40,106 nucleotides of DNA from an uncultured Bacteroidota bacterium (GCA_903861155.1 CAIOTL010000224.1:1-40106); one strand, 5' to 3'; counted from the first letter of the stretch, positions 1 to 9,183 are shown. Notes: generated by a model not told the origin, from the letters alone. Translations and numbers: made by a program.

Positions 1-7
1 TATATAA

Positions 8-106
8 CTCATAAAACTCATAAAACTCATAAAACTCATAAAACTCATAAAACTCATAAAACTCATAAAACTCATAAAACTCATAAAACTCATAAAACTC
101 ATAAAA
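8..106 (+). repeat. 11-copy 9-bp tandem repeat
   Basis: Eleven perfect head-to-tail copies of CTCATAAAA run from 8 to 106. The unit is a multiple of three, and in the frame of the following gene fragment it reads Leu-Ile-Lys repeated eleven times. The six bases before it (ATATAA, 2-7) differ from the repeat by one base, and that change creates an in-frame TAA at 5-7. A repeat at the very edge of the sequence is a classic place for an assembly to stop, so the copy number may not be reliable. Confidence 0.95.
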
Positions 107-367
107 CTGACTTCAAATAATACTGTTTCATATGAATCAACAAAATCGTATGTTTGGGTAAAAAGCGGAGACACATTAACCGAAAAGCAAATCACTACAG
201 GCATAAACGACGATACCAATGCGAGGGTTATTGACGGATTATCGATGAATGACGAATTGATAATCAATATTTTAGCAGAGGCTAAAGGCAGTGACACAAA
301 AGCAGAACAAAGTCCTTTTATACCGAAAATGTCGCAAAGACCAACCAACACAAGCAAACAAAAATGA
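8..367 (+). CDS. C-terminal fragment of a MacA-like periplasmic adaptor
   Basis: An open frame runs from the tandem repeat to a TGA at 365-367 that overlaps the next ATG (ATGA). After the Leu-Ile-Lys repeat it reads normally, with segments such as SYVWVKSGDTL and VIDGLSMNDELI, which resemble the last beta-rich membrane-proximal domain of membrane-fusion adaptors. Such adaptors link an inner-membrane MacB-type ABC exporter to a TolC channel. The overlap with the ATPase and permease genes supports a MacAB-type operon. The beginning lies outside the window. The repeat sits where ordinary beta-barrel sequence would be expected, and TAA at 5-7 closes the frame upstream. The gene is therefore either damaged by repeat expansion or misassembled at the edge. 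Confidence 0.65.
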   Translation, partial: LIKLIKLIKLIKLIKLIKLIKLIKLIKLIKLIKLTSNNTVSYESTKSYVWVKSGDTLTEKQITTGINDDTNARVIDGLSMNDELIINILAEAKGSDTKAEQSPFIPKMSQRPTNTSKQK

Positions 368-1122
368 GTTCAATAATTGTAGATATCAAACATTTATCAA
401 GGGAATTCACAATTGGCGATCAAACGGTCAAAGCGCTGAACGCCGTCAGTTTTACCATAAACGCTGGCGAATTCATCACCATTATGGGAAGCAGCGGTTC
501 GGGAAAAACAACTTTGTTGAATATTTTGGGTTGTCTCGAAATCCCGACACTAGGCGATTATATACTTGACGGCATCAATGTAAACCAATTATCAAAAAAC
601 GAATTGGCGGGTTTGCGCAACAAAAAACTGGGTTTCGTTTTCCAATCCTATAATCTTTTGGCAAGGACCTCGGCGATGGAAAATGTAGAATTGCCATTAT
701 TATACAACAATACTTTTTCGGCAAGCGAGCGAAAAGAAAAAGCCATTAAAGTGCTCGAAGCCGTCAAGCTTTCTGACCGGATGTATCATTTGCCAAGTCA
801 AATGTCAGGCGGACAACAGCAAAGAGTTGCCATCGCAAGAGCATTAATAAATGATCCCATAATGATTTTGGCCGACGAAGCCACCGGAAATTTGGATTCA
901 AGAACTTCTTATGAAATTATGATGCTCCTGCAAGACTTGAATAATAACCATGGTAAAACCATTGTCTTTGTAACCCACGAACCCGATATAGCCGCCTTTA
1001 GCAAACGAACCATAACCCTGAAAGATGGCTATATTTTGAAAGATACCATTAATCAAAATGTGCTTAGCGCAAAAAATATATTGGAAAGTTTGCCACCTAT
1101 TAATGTACCCGCAAATCCGTAA
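364..1122 (+). CDS. MacB/LolD-type ABC transporter ATPase
   Basis: A 252-residue nucleotide-binding subunit that would power a MacB-like exporter from the cytoplasmic side. All expected motifs are present: Walker A GSSGSGKTT (42-50), Q-loop Gln94, signature MSGGQQQR (147-154), Walker B MILADE (167-172) and the switch His205. The LADEATGNLDS segment is characteristic of the LolD/MacB/FtsE group. Its ATG overlaps the stop of the adaptor by ATGA, and the permease starts two bases after its stop, so the three genes are translationally linked. The substrate cannot be read from the sequence; family members export peptides, lipoproteins, lipids or small toxins. Confidence 0.93.
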   Translation: MSSIIVDIKHLSREFTIGDQTVKALNAVSFTINAGEFITIMGSSGSGKTTLLNILGCLEIPTLGDYILDGINVNQLSKNELAGLRNKKLGFVFQSYNLLARTSAMENVELPLLYNNTFSASERKEKAIKVLEAVKLSDRMYHLPSQMSGGQQQRVAIARALINDPIMILADEATGNLDSRTSYEIMMLLQDLNNNHGKTIVFVTHEPDIAAFSKRTITLKDGYILKDTINQNVLSAKNILESLPPINVPANP

Positions 1123-1124
1123 TT

Positions 1125-2345
1125 ATGAAAATAGACAATCTTTTTAGAATTGCCTGGAGAGCGATCAACCGCAATAGATTACGCACTTTTCTTACGATGT
1201 TGGGAATCATCATTGGAGTTGCGGCAGTGATTGCAATGTTGGCCATTGGTGAAGGTTCCAAGCAAAGCATTCAAAGCCAAATTACGGCTATGGGAAGCAA
1301 CTTGATTATGGTTCGAGCGCAAAGCAATGTCCAGGGCGGAATGCGGTTAGATAACACCAGTGTTCTGTCTCTTACCAAAAAAGACGTGGAAGCCCTGAAA
1401 AAAAATCCTCAATACATCAATGCTATTTCACCATCAGTTTCGACAAAAGGACAAGCCATTAACGGAACTTACAATTATTCAACCACATTGCAGGGGGTTA
1501 CTCCCGAATTTTTGAGTATTCGAAGTTGGTCCTTGCAAGATGGAATTCCTTTTTCTAATCAGGACGTAAAACGTGCCGCCAAAGTTTGTTTGATTGGGCA
1601 AACCGTCATTAATACTATTTTTCCAAATGAAAAAAATGTAATTGGAAAATTTTTTAGATTTAAAAAAATACCTTTCAAAATAATAGGAATATTAGCCGTA
1701 AAAGGAACGAATACTTTTGGACAAGATCAAGACGATGTCATCCTGACACCAATAACCACGGTGCAACAGCGGATTTTATCATCGACCTATTACCAAAATA
1801 TTTTTGCTTCTGCCATTGATCAAAAATCAACCGAAAATGCTTCCGATGAAATTGAAAAAGTGCTTCGAACCAGTCATAAATTACAAAATGGAACCGACAA
1901 CGATTTTACCGTAAGAACTCAAGCCGAATTGATCAGTACTTTTAGTTCAACCAGCCAGATATTGACCATCCTGTTGACCGTTATTGCCGGCATATCGCTC
2001 ATCGTGGGCGGAATTGGCATAATGAACATTATGTATGTTTCCGTAACCGAACGCACCAAGGAAATTGGATTGCGAATGGCCATTGGAGCAAGAGGAAAAG
2101 ATATTTTGATTCAATTCTTGATTGAAGCCATTATGATTAGCATTACTGGCGGGATTTTAGGCGTTATAGTAGGAGTAACAGCCACAAAACTGGTCACCTA
2201 TTTTGTTCATTGGCCCACGTTGATAACCGAAACTTCGGTTTTGCTTTCTTTCCTTGTTTGCTTTGTGACGGGGGTCTTCTTTGGCTATTATCCAGCTCAA
2301 AAAGCTTCGCGACTTGACCCTATTGAAGCGTTGAGATATGAGTAA
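1125..2345 (+). CDS. MacB-like ABC transporter permease (FtsX family)
   Basis: A 406-residue permease with the MacB layout: one N-terminal membrane helix (about 20-42, in RTFLTMLGIIIGVAAVIAM), a periplasmic core domain (about 45-275) and a C-terminal FtsX domain with three helices (about 275-400). The segment SVTERTKEIGLRMAIGARGKDI after the second helix is the typical cytoplasmic loop that contacts the ATPase. The ATPase is a separate gene, as in the LolCDE and MacB-like two-gene systems of Bacteroidota. It is the last gene of the operon; no gene follows on this strand until the promoter at about 2595. Confidence 0.92.
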   Translation: MKIDNLFRIAWRAINRNRLRTFLTMLGIIIGVAAVIAMLAIGEGSKQSIQSQITAMGSNLIMVRAQSNVQGGMRLDNTSVLSLTKKDVEALKKNPQYINAISPSVSTKGQAINGTYNYSTTLQGVTPEFLSIRSWSLQDGIPFSNQDVKRAAKVCLIGQTVINTIFPNEKNVIGKFFRFKKIPFKIIGILAVKGTNTFGQDQDDVILTPITTVQQRILSSTYYQNIFASAIDQKSTENASDEIEKVLRTSHKLQNGTDNDFTVRTQAELISTFSSTSQILTILLTVIAGISLIVGGIGIMNIMYVSVTERTKEIGLRMAIGARGKDILIQFLIEAIMISITGGILGVIVGVTATKLVTYFVHWPTLITETSVLLSFLVCFVTGVFFGYYPAQKASRLDPIEALRYE

Positions 2346-2594
2346 ATTATTTAGCGCTTCACTTTTAAAGGAAAATATTTTAAAAAAAAACTCACAAGTA
2401 CACAGAATTAGGTAAAAATGCAAACCTTAGAATCCTCTTGACTCAATTATGGTTTCTTATGAAGCAGCTTGCTAGGCTTATTATCACTATTGCGTTTAAA
2501 AATAATAGAAATTTTAATGACGGACTATGCCTACATAAAAATATTTTTCAATGAGAGGTACTATCGTCAGCAATTTTTTAAATTAAATTTTTCT

Positions 2595-2602
2595 TAATTT
2601 TG
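2595..2602 (+). promoter_or_regulatory. Bacteroidota -7 element (TAATTTTG)
   Basis: TAATTTTG matches TAnnTTTG and lies 17 bases before the ATG at 2619. It supports 2619 as the real start of the RMD1-family gene and therefore supports reading TAG at 2643-2645 as a premature stop. The preceding stretch 2346-2594 holds no recognisable gene. Confidence 0.6.
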
Positions 2603-2618
2603 TTTGAAACAGCACGTT

Positions 2619-3590
2619 ATGGAAATCCGAATCGAAGCCTTATAGATTGCCGAATTCTTCAATATCAAAAGATTTCGTGGCGCTTTTCATGCTGAAGTAT
2701 ATTCTGGATCTACTTCCGAGGTTTTTTATGCCCTGACAGAAACGAACCGCTATTTGTATGTGTTTGATTATGGAGTTGTGGTTTTTGCCAATTATGACGC
2801 TTTCGCCAAGAGTGAATTTGTGCAATTTGTAAAAAATTACGCTACCACTTTGGTAAACCTGGATTCCTCTGAGGAATATCGTATCATCACCGATGAAAGA
2901 TTAAACAATTTTTTGGTCAAAAACGACTATGTCACCGTTCCCAGGATTGACTCTTCCCTATTGCGAATCGTGATGCTCAACATTGGACAATCTGTCGCAC
3001 TTGAATATTATGAAGTTTTGACTGATCAACTCATTACATCTTCAAAGCATTATATTTTAGAACTGGAAAATCGTGGAAAACTGAGTATTTCAAAAACCGA
3101 TTTGCTCAAATACATTGGCAAAGTACTGAATGTCAAAAACAGCATTGTCGATAATTTGTATATTCTGGATGATCCCAATTTAGTTTGGGATAATGAAGAG
3201 CTCAACTTTCTTAACCGCAACCTCAAAACCAATTTTGACATCAATCCTAGATTCAAAGACCTCGATTATCGGCTCCAAATCGTCGAAAACAATCTCAAGT
3301 TATTTACAGATGTTTCGAATGTTCGAGAAAGTAACCGATTGGAATGGATTATCATCGTCTTAATCCTTATCGAAATAGTGATAGCCTTTTTTTTCATTGA
3401 AAACTATTTTCCTATTTCCTCCAAAGTCAAATTGGAAATAACGGATTTATTTTTGAGTAAAACATTAGTATTACTAATATATTCATCCCTTTTTTTCATC
3501 AAAAGCCATGCATTTTTCTGCTTGATTTTTAATCGTACCAAGACAAATTCTCCTTTTAATTTTTTGCCGTTCAAGCTAAAACTAAGATGA
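2619..3590 (+). pseudogene. RMD1/DUF155-family protein, interrupted by TAG at codon 9
   Basis: Translation from ATG 2619 gives MEIRIEAL, then TAG (2643-2645), then IAEFFNIKRFRG and a long frame with the family hallmark YLYVFDYGVVVFANYD. The family has a soluble domain and a C-terminal membrane helix, here about ESNRLEWIIIVLILIEIVIAFFF near 3329-3395. Its biochemical role is poorly known; yeast relatives are mitochondrial. The expected residue at the stop is probably Gln (CAG to TAG). The frame also lacks a normal end: after the membrane helix it runs on to 3590 through the antisense strand of the neighbouring LigD-like gene. Either the gene is dead, with an early nonsense change and a lost 3' end, or the TAG is a base-call error and only the tail is odd. 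Confidence 0.75.
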
Positions 3591-3952
3591 CCATTTTTAA
3601 TGCTTTCTTTAACATTATCATTGTCTAAAGTATAAGTTCCATTATCCCATACTAAGACCGTTCCCGCCCCATAATTTCCTTCGGGAATGGTTCCTTCAAA
3701 ATCCTTGTATGCATAAGGATGATCTTCCACTAGAATTGCCAATCTTCTCTCCTCAGGATTCATCGACGGCCCTTTTGGGATGGCCCAACTTTTTAAAACT
3801 CCATCTATTTCGAGACGAAAATCGTAGTGTAAATGGGATGCCGCATGTTTTTGGACTACAAAAATTATTTCGTTATTTGATTTTTTAATCTCCCCCTTAG
3901 GCTCGGTGGTAGAATCAAAATTGCGTTTTCGATTGTATTTGCTTAAATCCAT
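3404..3952 (-). CDS. LigD-type 3'-phosphoesterase domain protein
   Basis: A 182-residue protein equivalent to the N-terminal phosphoesterase domain of LigD, the bacterial non-homologous end-joining ligase. This domain trims 3'-phosphates and 3'-ribonucleotides at breaks. Visible signatures are FVVQKHAASHLHYDFRLE, with the catalytic His/Asp cluster, then SWAIPKGPS, EDHPYAYKDFEG and IPEGNYGAGTVLVWD. In full LigD proteins ligase and polymerase domains follow; here the frame stops after LTLEEIGK, just where the linker would begin. It could be a genuine stand-alone phosphoesterase, which exists in many bacteria, or the stump of a truncated ligD. The 187-nt tail-to-tail overlap with the RMD1 frame favours a deletion junction. 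No Ku gene is in the window. Confidence 0.85.
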   Translation of the reverse strand: MDLSKYNRKRNFDSTTEPKGEIKKSNNEIIFVVQKHAASHLHYDFRLEIDGVLKSWAIPKGPSMNPEERRLAILVEDHPYAYKDFEGTIPEGNYGAGTVLVWDNGTYTLDNDNVKESIKNGHLSFSLNGKKLKGEFVLVRLKIKQKNAWLLMKKRDEYISNTNVLLKNKSVISNLTLEEIGK

Positions 3953-4034
3953 TGCGAATAGGGATTACAATTATACTGGATTAAAGTTACAATTTTAAAA
4001 TTAATTTTCTGTAAGAAACCTATATAGTTTAAAC

Positions 4035-4073
4035 ACAATAACGAGAATGCCTTTAAGAGCATCCTCGTATTGT
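4035..4073. terminator. Hairpin terminator candidate
   Basis: A stem pairs ACAATAACGAGAATGC (4035-4050) with GCATCCTCGTATTGT (4059-4073) around an 8-base loop, with one mismatch and one bulge. It lies just past the end of the minus-strand RND/DUF2892 operon and before the LigD-like gene. The T-tract is weak, so the strand it serves is uncertain. Confidence 0.55.
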
Positions 4074-4095
4074 AAAGTTAGTCAGGATATTTTAA

Positions 4096-4281
4096 TCAAT
4101 CCTTTACCCCAAATTTCGTCAAAACATCTCCCATTAAACACCATTTGGTAAAGGACGATTGTAATAAATTAGCACCTACAAAAGCAGTGAACCACAACCA
4201 GTCTTGGTTGACATAAATCGACAATAATATACTCGCTAGTATAAAAACACCTGCAAAGGCGTGAATGATTCTGTTTTTCAT
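4096..4281 (-). CDS. DUF2892 (YgaP-type) inner-membrane protein
   Basis: A 61-residue protein with two hydrophobic helices (about 8-23 and 28-45) in the pattern of DUF2892, the membrane part of the rhodanese YgaP. Two cysteine-free helices are followed by a short KWCLMGDVLTKFG tail containing Cys48. Proteins of this type are repeatedly found next to rhodanese and sulfide-metabolism genes. Here it ends the RND operon, and a second DUF2892 protein occurs in the sulfur island near 22.4 kb. That is one of the links between the two loci. No catalytic activity can be assigned from sequence. Confidence 0.8.
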   Translation of the reverse strand: MKNRIIHAFAGVFILASILLSIYVNQDWLWFTAFVGANLLQSSFTKWCLMGDVLTKFGVKD

Positions 4282-4283
4282 AA

Positions 4284-4328
4284 TGTCATTGTTGTGAGGA
4301 GTTGCGAGACACGAAGCAAAGCAATCTC
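4284..4328. repeat. Dispersed intergenic repeat (GCGAG...CGAAGCAATCTC type)
   Basis: The stretch contains TGTCATTG, GTTGCGAGACACGAAG and CAATCTC. It resembles the short GCGAGGnACGAAGCAATC intergenic repeats common in many bacterial genomes, including Flavobacterium. The assignment rests on remembered resemblance and on its intergenic position between two small genes. Confidence 0.4.
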
Positions 4329-4351
4329 TTCCTCTTTTTTAGATTAGTAAA

Positions 4352-4657
4352 TTAATTAGACCTTTCGATGTTGAGCATTGCCAAGTGAATATGGGACAAC
4401 GATTCTTGTTTTTTATTAAATTCGTCAACAAAATCGAATACTTTATCCACGCTTTCTTTTTCAACAAAAGCATAGAAAAATACGGATTCGCTTTCATTCA
4501 ATTCGCTGGCAAACCAGTTGTTTTGTAATGATAAATCGGAAATATCTTTATATCCCATAACACTTTTATGGGAATACACTTTAACTCCAGATTTTTTTAG
4601 AATCTGTTTGATTTCTTTTTCAAATTCTTTTACTGCGGTAATGAGTAATAGTTTCAT
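4352..4657 (-). CDS. Small PII-like (ferredoxin-fold) protein of the RND operon
   Basis: A 101-residue protein starting MKLLLITAVKEFEKEIKQIL. The ATG at 4657 was chosen because it is 5 bases past the RND stop; a longer frame would run back into the pump gene. Its length and order (beta strand at 1-7, helix 9-20, strand around 24-28, acidic loop, strand SVFFYAFVEK, helix VDKVFDFVDEF, strand IHLAMLNI) resemble PII-like or DUF3240-like proteins encoded beside heavy-metal and RND efflux pumps. Those small proteins are thought to modulate transporters. No ligand-binding motif can be recognised, so the function is open. It is co-transcribed with the pump by position. Confidence 0.6.
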   Translation of the reverse strand: MKLLLITAVKEFEKEIKQILKKSGVKVYSHKSVMGYKDISDLSLQNNWFASELNESESVFFYAFVEKESVDKVFDFVDEFNKKQESLSHIHLAMLNIERSN

Positions 4658-4661
4658 ATTT

Positions 4662-7600
4662 TTAGATATTAGGTTCTTCGTTTGGGTTATTAGGCAAATC
4701 AGTATCTGAATCACTTTCCCATTTTTTTCTTTCCGTAATGTAATAAATAATTGGTACCACAAGCAATGTTAATACTGTAGAAACAATGGCTCCAAAAACC
4801 AATGAGATTGCTAATCCTTGGAAAATTGGGTCGAATAATATAATCGAAGCTCCAATAACCACGGCTCCAGTTGTCAATAAAATAGGTGTTGTTCGCACCG
4901 CTCCAGCTTCGATAATGGCGCGTTTTAATGGAACGCCATCGTTGAGTCGGATTTCTATAAAGTCAATCAGCAAGACCGAATTTCGAACCATAACTCCAGC
5001 CAAAGCAATCATTCCGATGAAAGAAGTTGCAGTGAAAAATGCACCCAATAACCAGTGACCAAACACAATTCCGATTAACGAAAGTGGGATTGCAAGCATC
5101 ATTACCATTGGTGTTTTAAAGTTTTGGAACCATCCTACAATCAGCATATAAATGATGACAATGACCACCATAAAAGCAACTCCTAAATCACGGAAAACTT
5201 CCAAAGTAATTTGCCATTCTCCATCCCATTTTACAGTAAAATCACTTTCATCTGTAGGTTGCTCCATATACAATTCATTGACTTTATAACCTTTTGGCAC
5301 TTTAATTTTTTGCAATTTTTCAGTCATTCCTAAAATAGCATACACAGGACTTTCTAATGCTCCAGCCATATCGGCCGTTACATAAACCACACGTTTTTGA
5401 TCTTTGCGGTAAATCGTTTTTTGCAAAGTGTCAAGTTTTACTTTCACTAAATCACTTACGGGAATCATATTACCTTGACTTCCTTTAATTTTTAAGTTTT
5501 CGATGTCTTGCAAACTCGTTTTGTCTTTGTCGTCAAGCGAAAGTACAATGCCCACATTGTCGTTAGAATTTTCGTCATACAAGTTCGAAACGGGATATTC
5601 TTTTAGCAAATAGGTCAAATTACCCACCACTTGTTGCGGAGCAATTCCGTTAAGCATTGCTTTTTCTTTATCAACTTCCAGTTTGTATTCCACTTGATTG
5701 TCTTCAACTGTCCAATCAATATCTACAATATCCGAAGTTTTTTGCAAAATAGTTTTTACTTGTTTGGCCACTTTTATCTGGTCTTTATAATTAGGACCAT
5801 AGATTTCAGCAACCAAAGTGGACAAAACTGGAGGTCCTGGTGGCACTTCAATCAGCTTAACATTTGCCCCATATTTTTTGGCAATCTTCTGAATCTCGGG
5901 ACGCATTTCTTTAGCAATATCGTGACTTTGCAGTTTTCTGTCTTCTTTATGAAGCAAATTCACTTGAATATCAGCCATATTACTACCGCCGCGTAAATCA
6001 TAATGTCGAACCAATCCGTTGAAGGTTATCGGTGCCGATGTTCCAATGTAATTTTGGTAATTTACTACTTCGGGTTTGGTTGAAAGATACTGAGCAATTT
6101 CTTTGGTTACTGCTGCAGTTCGTTCCAATGTGGTTCCTTCGGGCATATCAATCACCACTTGAAATTCGTTTTTATTATCGAAAGGCAACATTTTTACCAC
6201 TACCGATTTGGTGAAAAACATAGTCACCGAACCAATTAATAATACGACTGTAACGAGCAAAAGAATTCGTCTTTTTGAACTACTTTCCAATAAAGGACGC
6301 TCCAGTTTGTTGTATATTTTATAAACAAAGCTGGTTTCTAATCCTTCAGCTTCTTTGTGTTCTTGCGTTTCTTTTTCTTGCAATAAATGATAACCCAAAT
6401 AAGGTGTCACGGTCAAAGCCACGAACAAAGATAAAATCATCGCAATCGAAGCACCAATTGGCATTGGACTCATATAAGGTCCCATCATTCCTGACACAAA
6501 AGCCATTGGCAATATCGCCGCAATAACGGTAAATGTTGCTAAAATCGTTGGATTTCCGACTTCGTTAATTGCATAAATGGCTGCTTGCTTTAAAGGCAGT
6601 CGCTTCATCTTGAAATGCCTATGCATATTTTCGGCAATGATAATACTGTCATCGACGACAATTCCTACCACGAAAACTAGAGCAAAAAGCGTAATTCTAT
6701 TCAAGGTGTAACCTAGTAAATAATAGGCAAACAAGGTCAAGGCAAACGTAAGCGGAACTGAGAAAAACACAACTAATCCACCTCTCCAACCCATGGCTAA
6801 AATCACCAAAAAGGTTACAGCAATAATCGCAATTCCTAAGTGCATCAACAACTCGCCTACTTTATCCGAAGCTGTTTCTCCATAATTTCGAGTCACTTCA
6901 ACATGAACATCATTAGGAATTAAATTTTTCTTCAAAAGTTCTACTCTTGCAATGATTTTCTCCGAAATTTTCATCGCATCCGCTCCTTTTACTTTTCCAA
7001 CAGAAATGGTAACAGCAGGATATTCCGATTTGTCATTTTTGTATTTTTCGTTCGCTTTTCCGTAACCAAAAGATACATAACTATGCGCTGTTGATGGTCC
7101 ATCTTCTATCGTTGCTACTTGTTTTAAGTAAACAGGTCTGTTTTTATTTACACCCACAACCAAACTTTCTACATCTTCAGCACTCGAAAGAAATTTTCCT
7201 GTCGTAACTAAATATTCTTGATCATTATTAACAAAACTTCCCGACTGTGAGCTTCCATTATTGGCTTGAATCATTCCCATAATTCCCAAAGCATCCACGC
7301 CATTTTCGGCCATTTTATCTTTATCGAGAACTACTTTTAGTTGATGACTTCTACCTCCAATCTCTTTGGTAATCGCCACATCTTTCACTTTTTCAATTTC
7401 CGAAGTTACTTCCTCAGCAATCTGACGCAACTGAAAATCATCTTCTTTTTCGCTCCAAAGCGTTAGTCCCAAAATAGGAACATCGTCAATAGAACGCGTT
7501 TTTACCATGGGTTTATAAACGCCTTTCGGAAACATATCTTCGTGTTTCGCTAACTCGTCATACAATTTTACATAGGAACGCTCTACATCTTGACCTACAT

Positions 7601-7901
7601 AAAACTGTACAATCAACATTGCTTGGCCATTCATCGCCATCGTATGCACGTGTTCGACACCTTTGATGTTCGAAATAATTTTCTCTAAAGGTTTCGCTAC
7701 GCGGCTTTCCACTTCCGTGGGACTTGCTCCAGGATAACCCACCATTACGTCGGCCATAGGAACATTAATTTGCGGTTCTTCTTCCCTTGGAATCAGAAAC
7801 GAACTGTATATACCAATAATCATCAAACCGACCATCAACAAAATGGTTAGTTTCGAATTGATGAAAAAATTGGCTATTTTACCTGAAATACCTTCTTGCA
7901 T
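4662..7901 (-). CDS. RND efflux pump, inner-membrane subunit
   Basis: About 1079 residues in the two-fold RND architecture: N-terminal helix, large periplasmic porter loop, helices 2-6, then the same again. Proton-relay acidic residues are visible in the fourth helix, GIVVDDSIIIAEN (Asp417/Asp418 from the chosen start). The second half carries GWFQNFKTPMVMMLAIPLSLIG and ALAGVMVRNSVLLIDFIE. The ATG at 7901 (MQEGISGKIANFF) is preferred over an upstream TTG at 7952. It transports substrates from periplasm or membrane through the partner adaptor and TolC. The sequence does not show the substrate. The loci it shares regulation with are sulfur genes, so sulfur species are a possible substrate (inference). 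Confidence 0.93.
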   Translation of the reverse strand: MQEGISGKIANFFINSKLTILLMVGLMIIGIYSSFLIPREEEPQINVPMADVMVGYPGASPTEVESRVAKPLEKIISNIKGVEHVHTMAMNGQAMLIVQFYVGQDVERSYVKLYDELAKHEDMFPKGVYKPMVKTRSIDDVPILGLTLWSEKEDDFQLRQIAEEVTSEIEKVKDVAITKEIGGRSHQLKVVLDKDKMAENGVDALGIMGMIQANNGSSQSGSFVNNDQEYLVTTGKFLSSAEDVESLVVGVNKNRPVYLKQVATIEDGPSTAHSYVSFGYGKANEKYKNDKSEYPAVTISVGKVKGADAMKISEKIIARVELLKKNLIPNDVHVEVTRNYGETASDKVGELLMHLGIAIIAVTFLVILAMGWRGGLVVFFSVPLTFALTLFAYYLLGYTLNRITLFALVFVVGIVVDDSIIIAENMHRHFKMKRLPLKQAAIYAINEVGNPTILATFTVIAAILPMAFVSGMMGPYMSPMPIGASIAMILSLFVALTVTPYLGYHLLQEKETQEHKEAEGLETSFVYKIYNKLERPLLESSSKRRILLLVTVVLLIGSVTMFFTKSVVVKMLPFDNKNEFQVVIDMPEGTTLERTAAVTKEIAQYLSTKPEVVNYQNYIGTSAPITFNGLVRHYDLRGGSNMADIQVNLLHKEDRKLQSHDIAKEMRPEIQKIAKKYGANVKLIEVPPGPPVLSTLVAEIYGPNYKDQIKVAKQVKTILQKTSDIVDIDWTVEDNQVEYKLEVDKEKAMLNGIAPQQVVGNLTYLLKEYPVSNLYDENSNDNVGIVLSLDDKDKTSLQDIENLKIKGSQGNMIPVSDLVKVKLDTLQKTIYRKDQKRVVYVTADMAGALESPVYAILGMTEKLQKIKVPKGYKVNELYMEQPTDESDFTVKWDGEWQITLEVFRDLGVAFMVVIVIIYMLIVGWFQNFKTPMVMMLAIPLSLIGIVFGHWLLGAFFTATSFIGMIALAGVMVRNSVLLIDFIEIRLNDGVPLKRAIIEAGAVRTTPILLTTGAVVIGASIILFDPIFQGLAISLVFGAIVSTVLTLLVVPIIYYITERKKWESDSDTDLPNNPNEEPNI

Positions 7902-7989
7902 ACTCTTAAAATTTGAAAATTTATTAATTTGTATATTTGAAAATGATGACAATAAGTCAAATTCATTTCCAAATTTTCAAATTATCTAA

Positions 7990-9078
7990 TTATTGAATTG
8001 ATACTTTCGCTCCGTTATACAACTTCCCATCTGCTGAAACAATGTATTGCTCACTTGCAGATAATCCTGATAAAACTTCTACTTGATTACCAAAAGTTTT
8101 TCCTGTTCTCAACCATCTTAAAATGGCAACATTACCTGTTCCAATAGTGTAAATTCCAGTTAATTGTCCTTGTTTTACTAAAGCACTTTCTGGTACTAAA
8201 AGCACTTCACTTTTGGTGATTTTTACCTTGTTTTCAACAGGAAACTGAACATTGACAAACATTCCTGATAATATGGATTTATCTGTTTTATCTAAATTAA
8301 TTTTCACCAAATATTGTCCTCCCGTATTCGTTGCTGACAAACTCACTTCACTTACTTTCCCAGTAAGAGTTACATCCGATGATTTTACCAAGACTTTCAC
8401 TGCCATTCCTTTTTTAATGGCATTAATGTCATTTTCCGAAACCATGGCAGTTACTTGCAATTTCGAAACTCCTTCAACACTTACTAAAGGCATTCCCGGA
8501 TTGGCCATATCGCCTTCTTTTACGAAAGTACTAGTCACCGTTCCTGAAAATGGAGCCGTAATATTCGAATACGAAAACTGCGCCATCACTTCATTTCGCA
8601 TTTGTTTCGCTCCTTCTAATCCTGCTTTTGCCATTTCGTAACGAGCGGTCATATCGTCTAGTTCTTTTTGAGAAGCACTTTGCTGTTTGAACAAAGCCAC
8701 AAAACGATCGTAATCTTTTTTGGCATTGTTGTAGCCCGCTGTAGCTTGCAAAATACTAGCATCTACTTGTGCTTTTTTAGCTTGTAAGTCCGTATTATTG
8801 ATGCTAACCAATAATTGTCCAGCTGCCACTTTTTGTCCCACAATTACATGAACTTTGGTTACATAACCCATCATTCTGGTACTTAAATTGGCACTGTTTT
8901 CGGCTTCAATTTTTCCGCTTGCAGTTATAAAAGCTCCTTTGATATTTTCAGAAACTCCGCTTACTTTTACGGCAATTGCTGGTTCTTCTTTAATTGGTTC
9001 TTTTTTGTCTTTTCCACAAGAAGTCAATAAAACTGCGGATATTGAAAGGATTGCTATTATTTTTTTACTCATTTTCAT
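7990..9078 (-). CDS. RND periplasmic adaptor (membrane-fusion protein), lipoprotein
   Basis: About 362 residues from the ATG at 9078 (MKMSKKIIAILS). A lipoprotein signal ends in LLTSC with Cys21 as the lipid anchor. Next come a biotinyl-lipoyl-like barrel half (TRMMGYVTKVHVIVGQKVAAGQ), a coiled-coil hairpin (about 110-170, rich in Ala, Lys and Glu), the second lipoyl half (ITAPFSGTVTSTFVKEGDM) and beta-barrel domains. It bridges the RND pump and the outer-membrane channel. The pump gene follows 88 bases downstream. The upstream in-frame ATGs give a longer N-terminus without a signal peptide and are unlikely. Confidence 0.92.
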   Translation of the reverse strand: MKMSKKIIAILSISAVLLTSCGKDKKEPIKEEPAIAVKVSGVSENIKGAFITASGKIEAENSANLSTRMMGYVTKVHVIVGQKVAAGQLLVSINNTDLQAKKAQVDASILQATAGYNNAKKDYDRFVALFKQQSASQKELDDMTARYEMAKAGLEGAKQMRNEVMAQFSYSNITAPFSGTVTSTFVKEGDMANPGMPLVSVEGVSKLQVTAMVSENDINAIKKGMAVKVLVKSSDVTLTGKVSEVSLSATNTGGQYLVKINLDKTDKSILSGMFVNVQFPVENKVKITKSEVLLVPESALVKQGQLTGIYTIGTGNVAILRWLRTGKTFGNQVEVLSGLSASEQYIVSADGKLYNGAKVSIQ

Positions 9079-9183
9079 ATTTTTAAAAATTTGGATTTCG
9101 TGAATCTTCGATTTCATATTGTTTTTCATTTTTTGTCGATTATCTTTCCTTCTATTTTGTACTTGGTTAAATATTTTTAATTT

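Noticed and set aside
8..106. CRISPR array
   Set aside because: Units are 9 bp with no spacers; this is a simple tandem repeat in coding frame.
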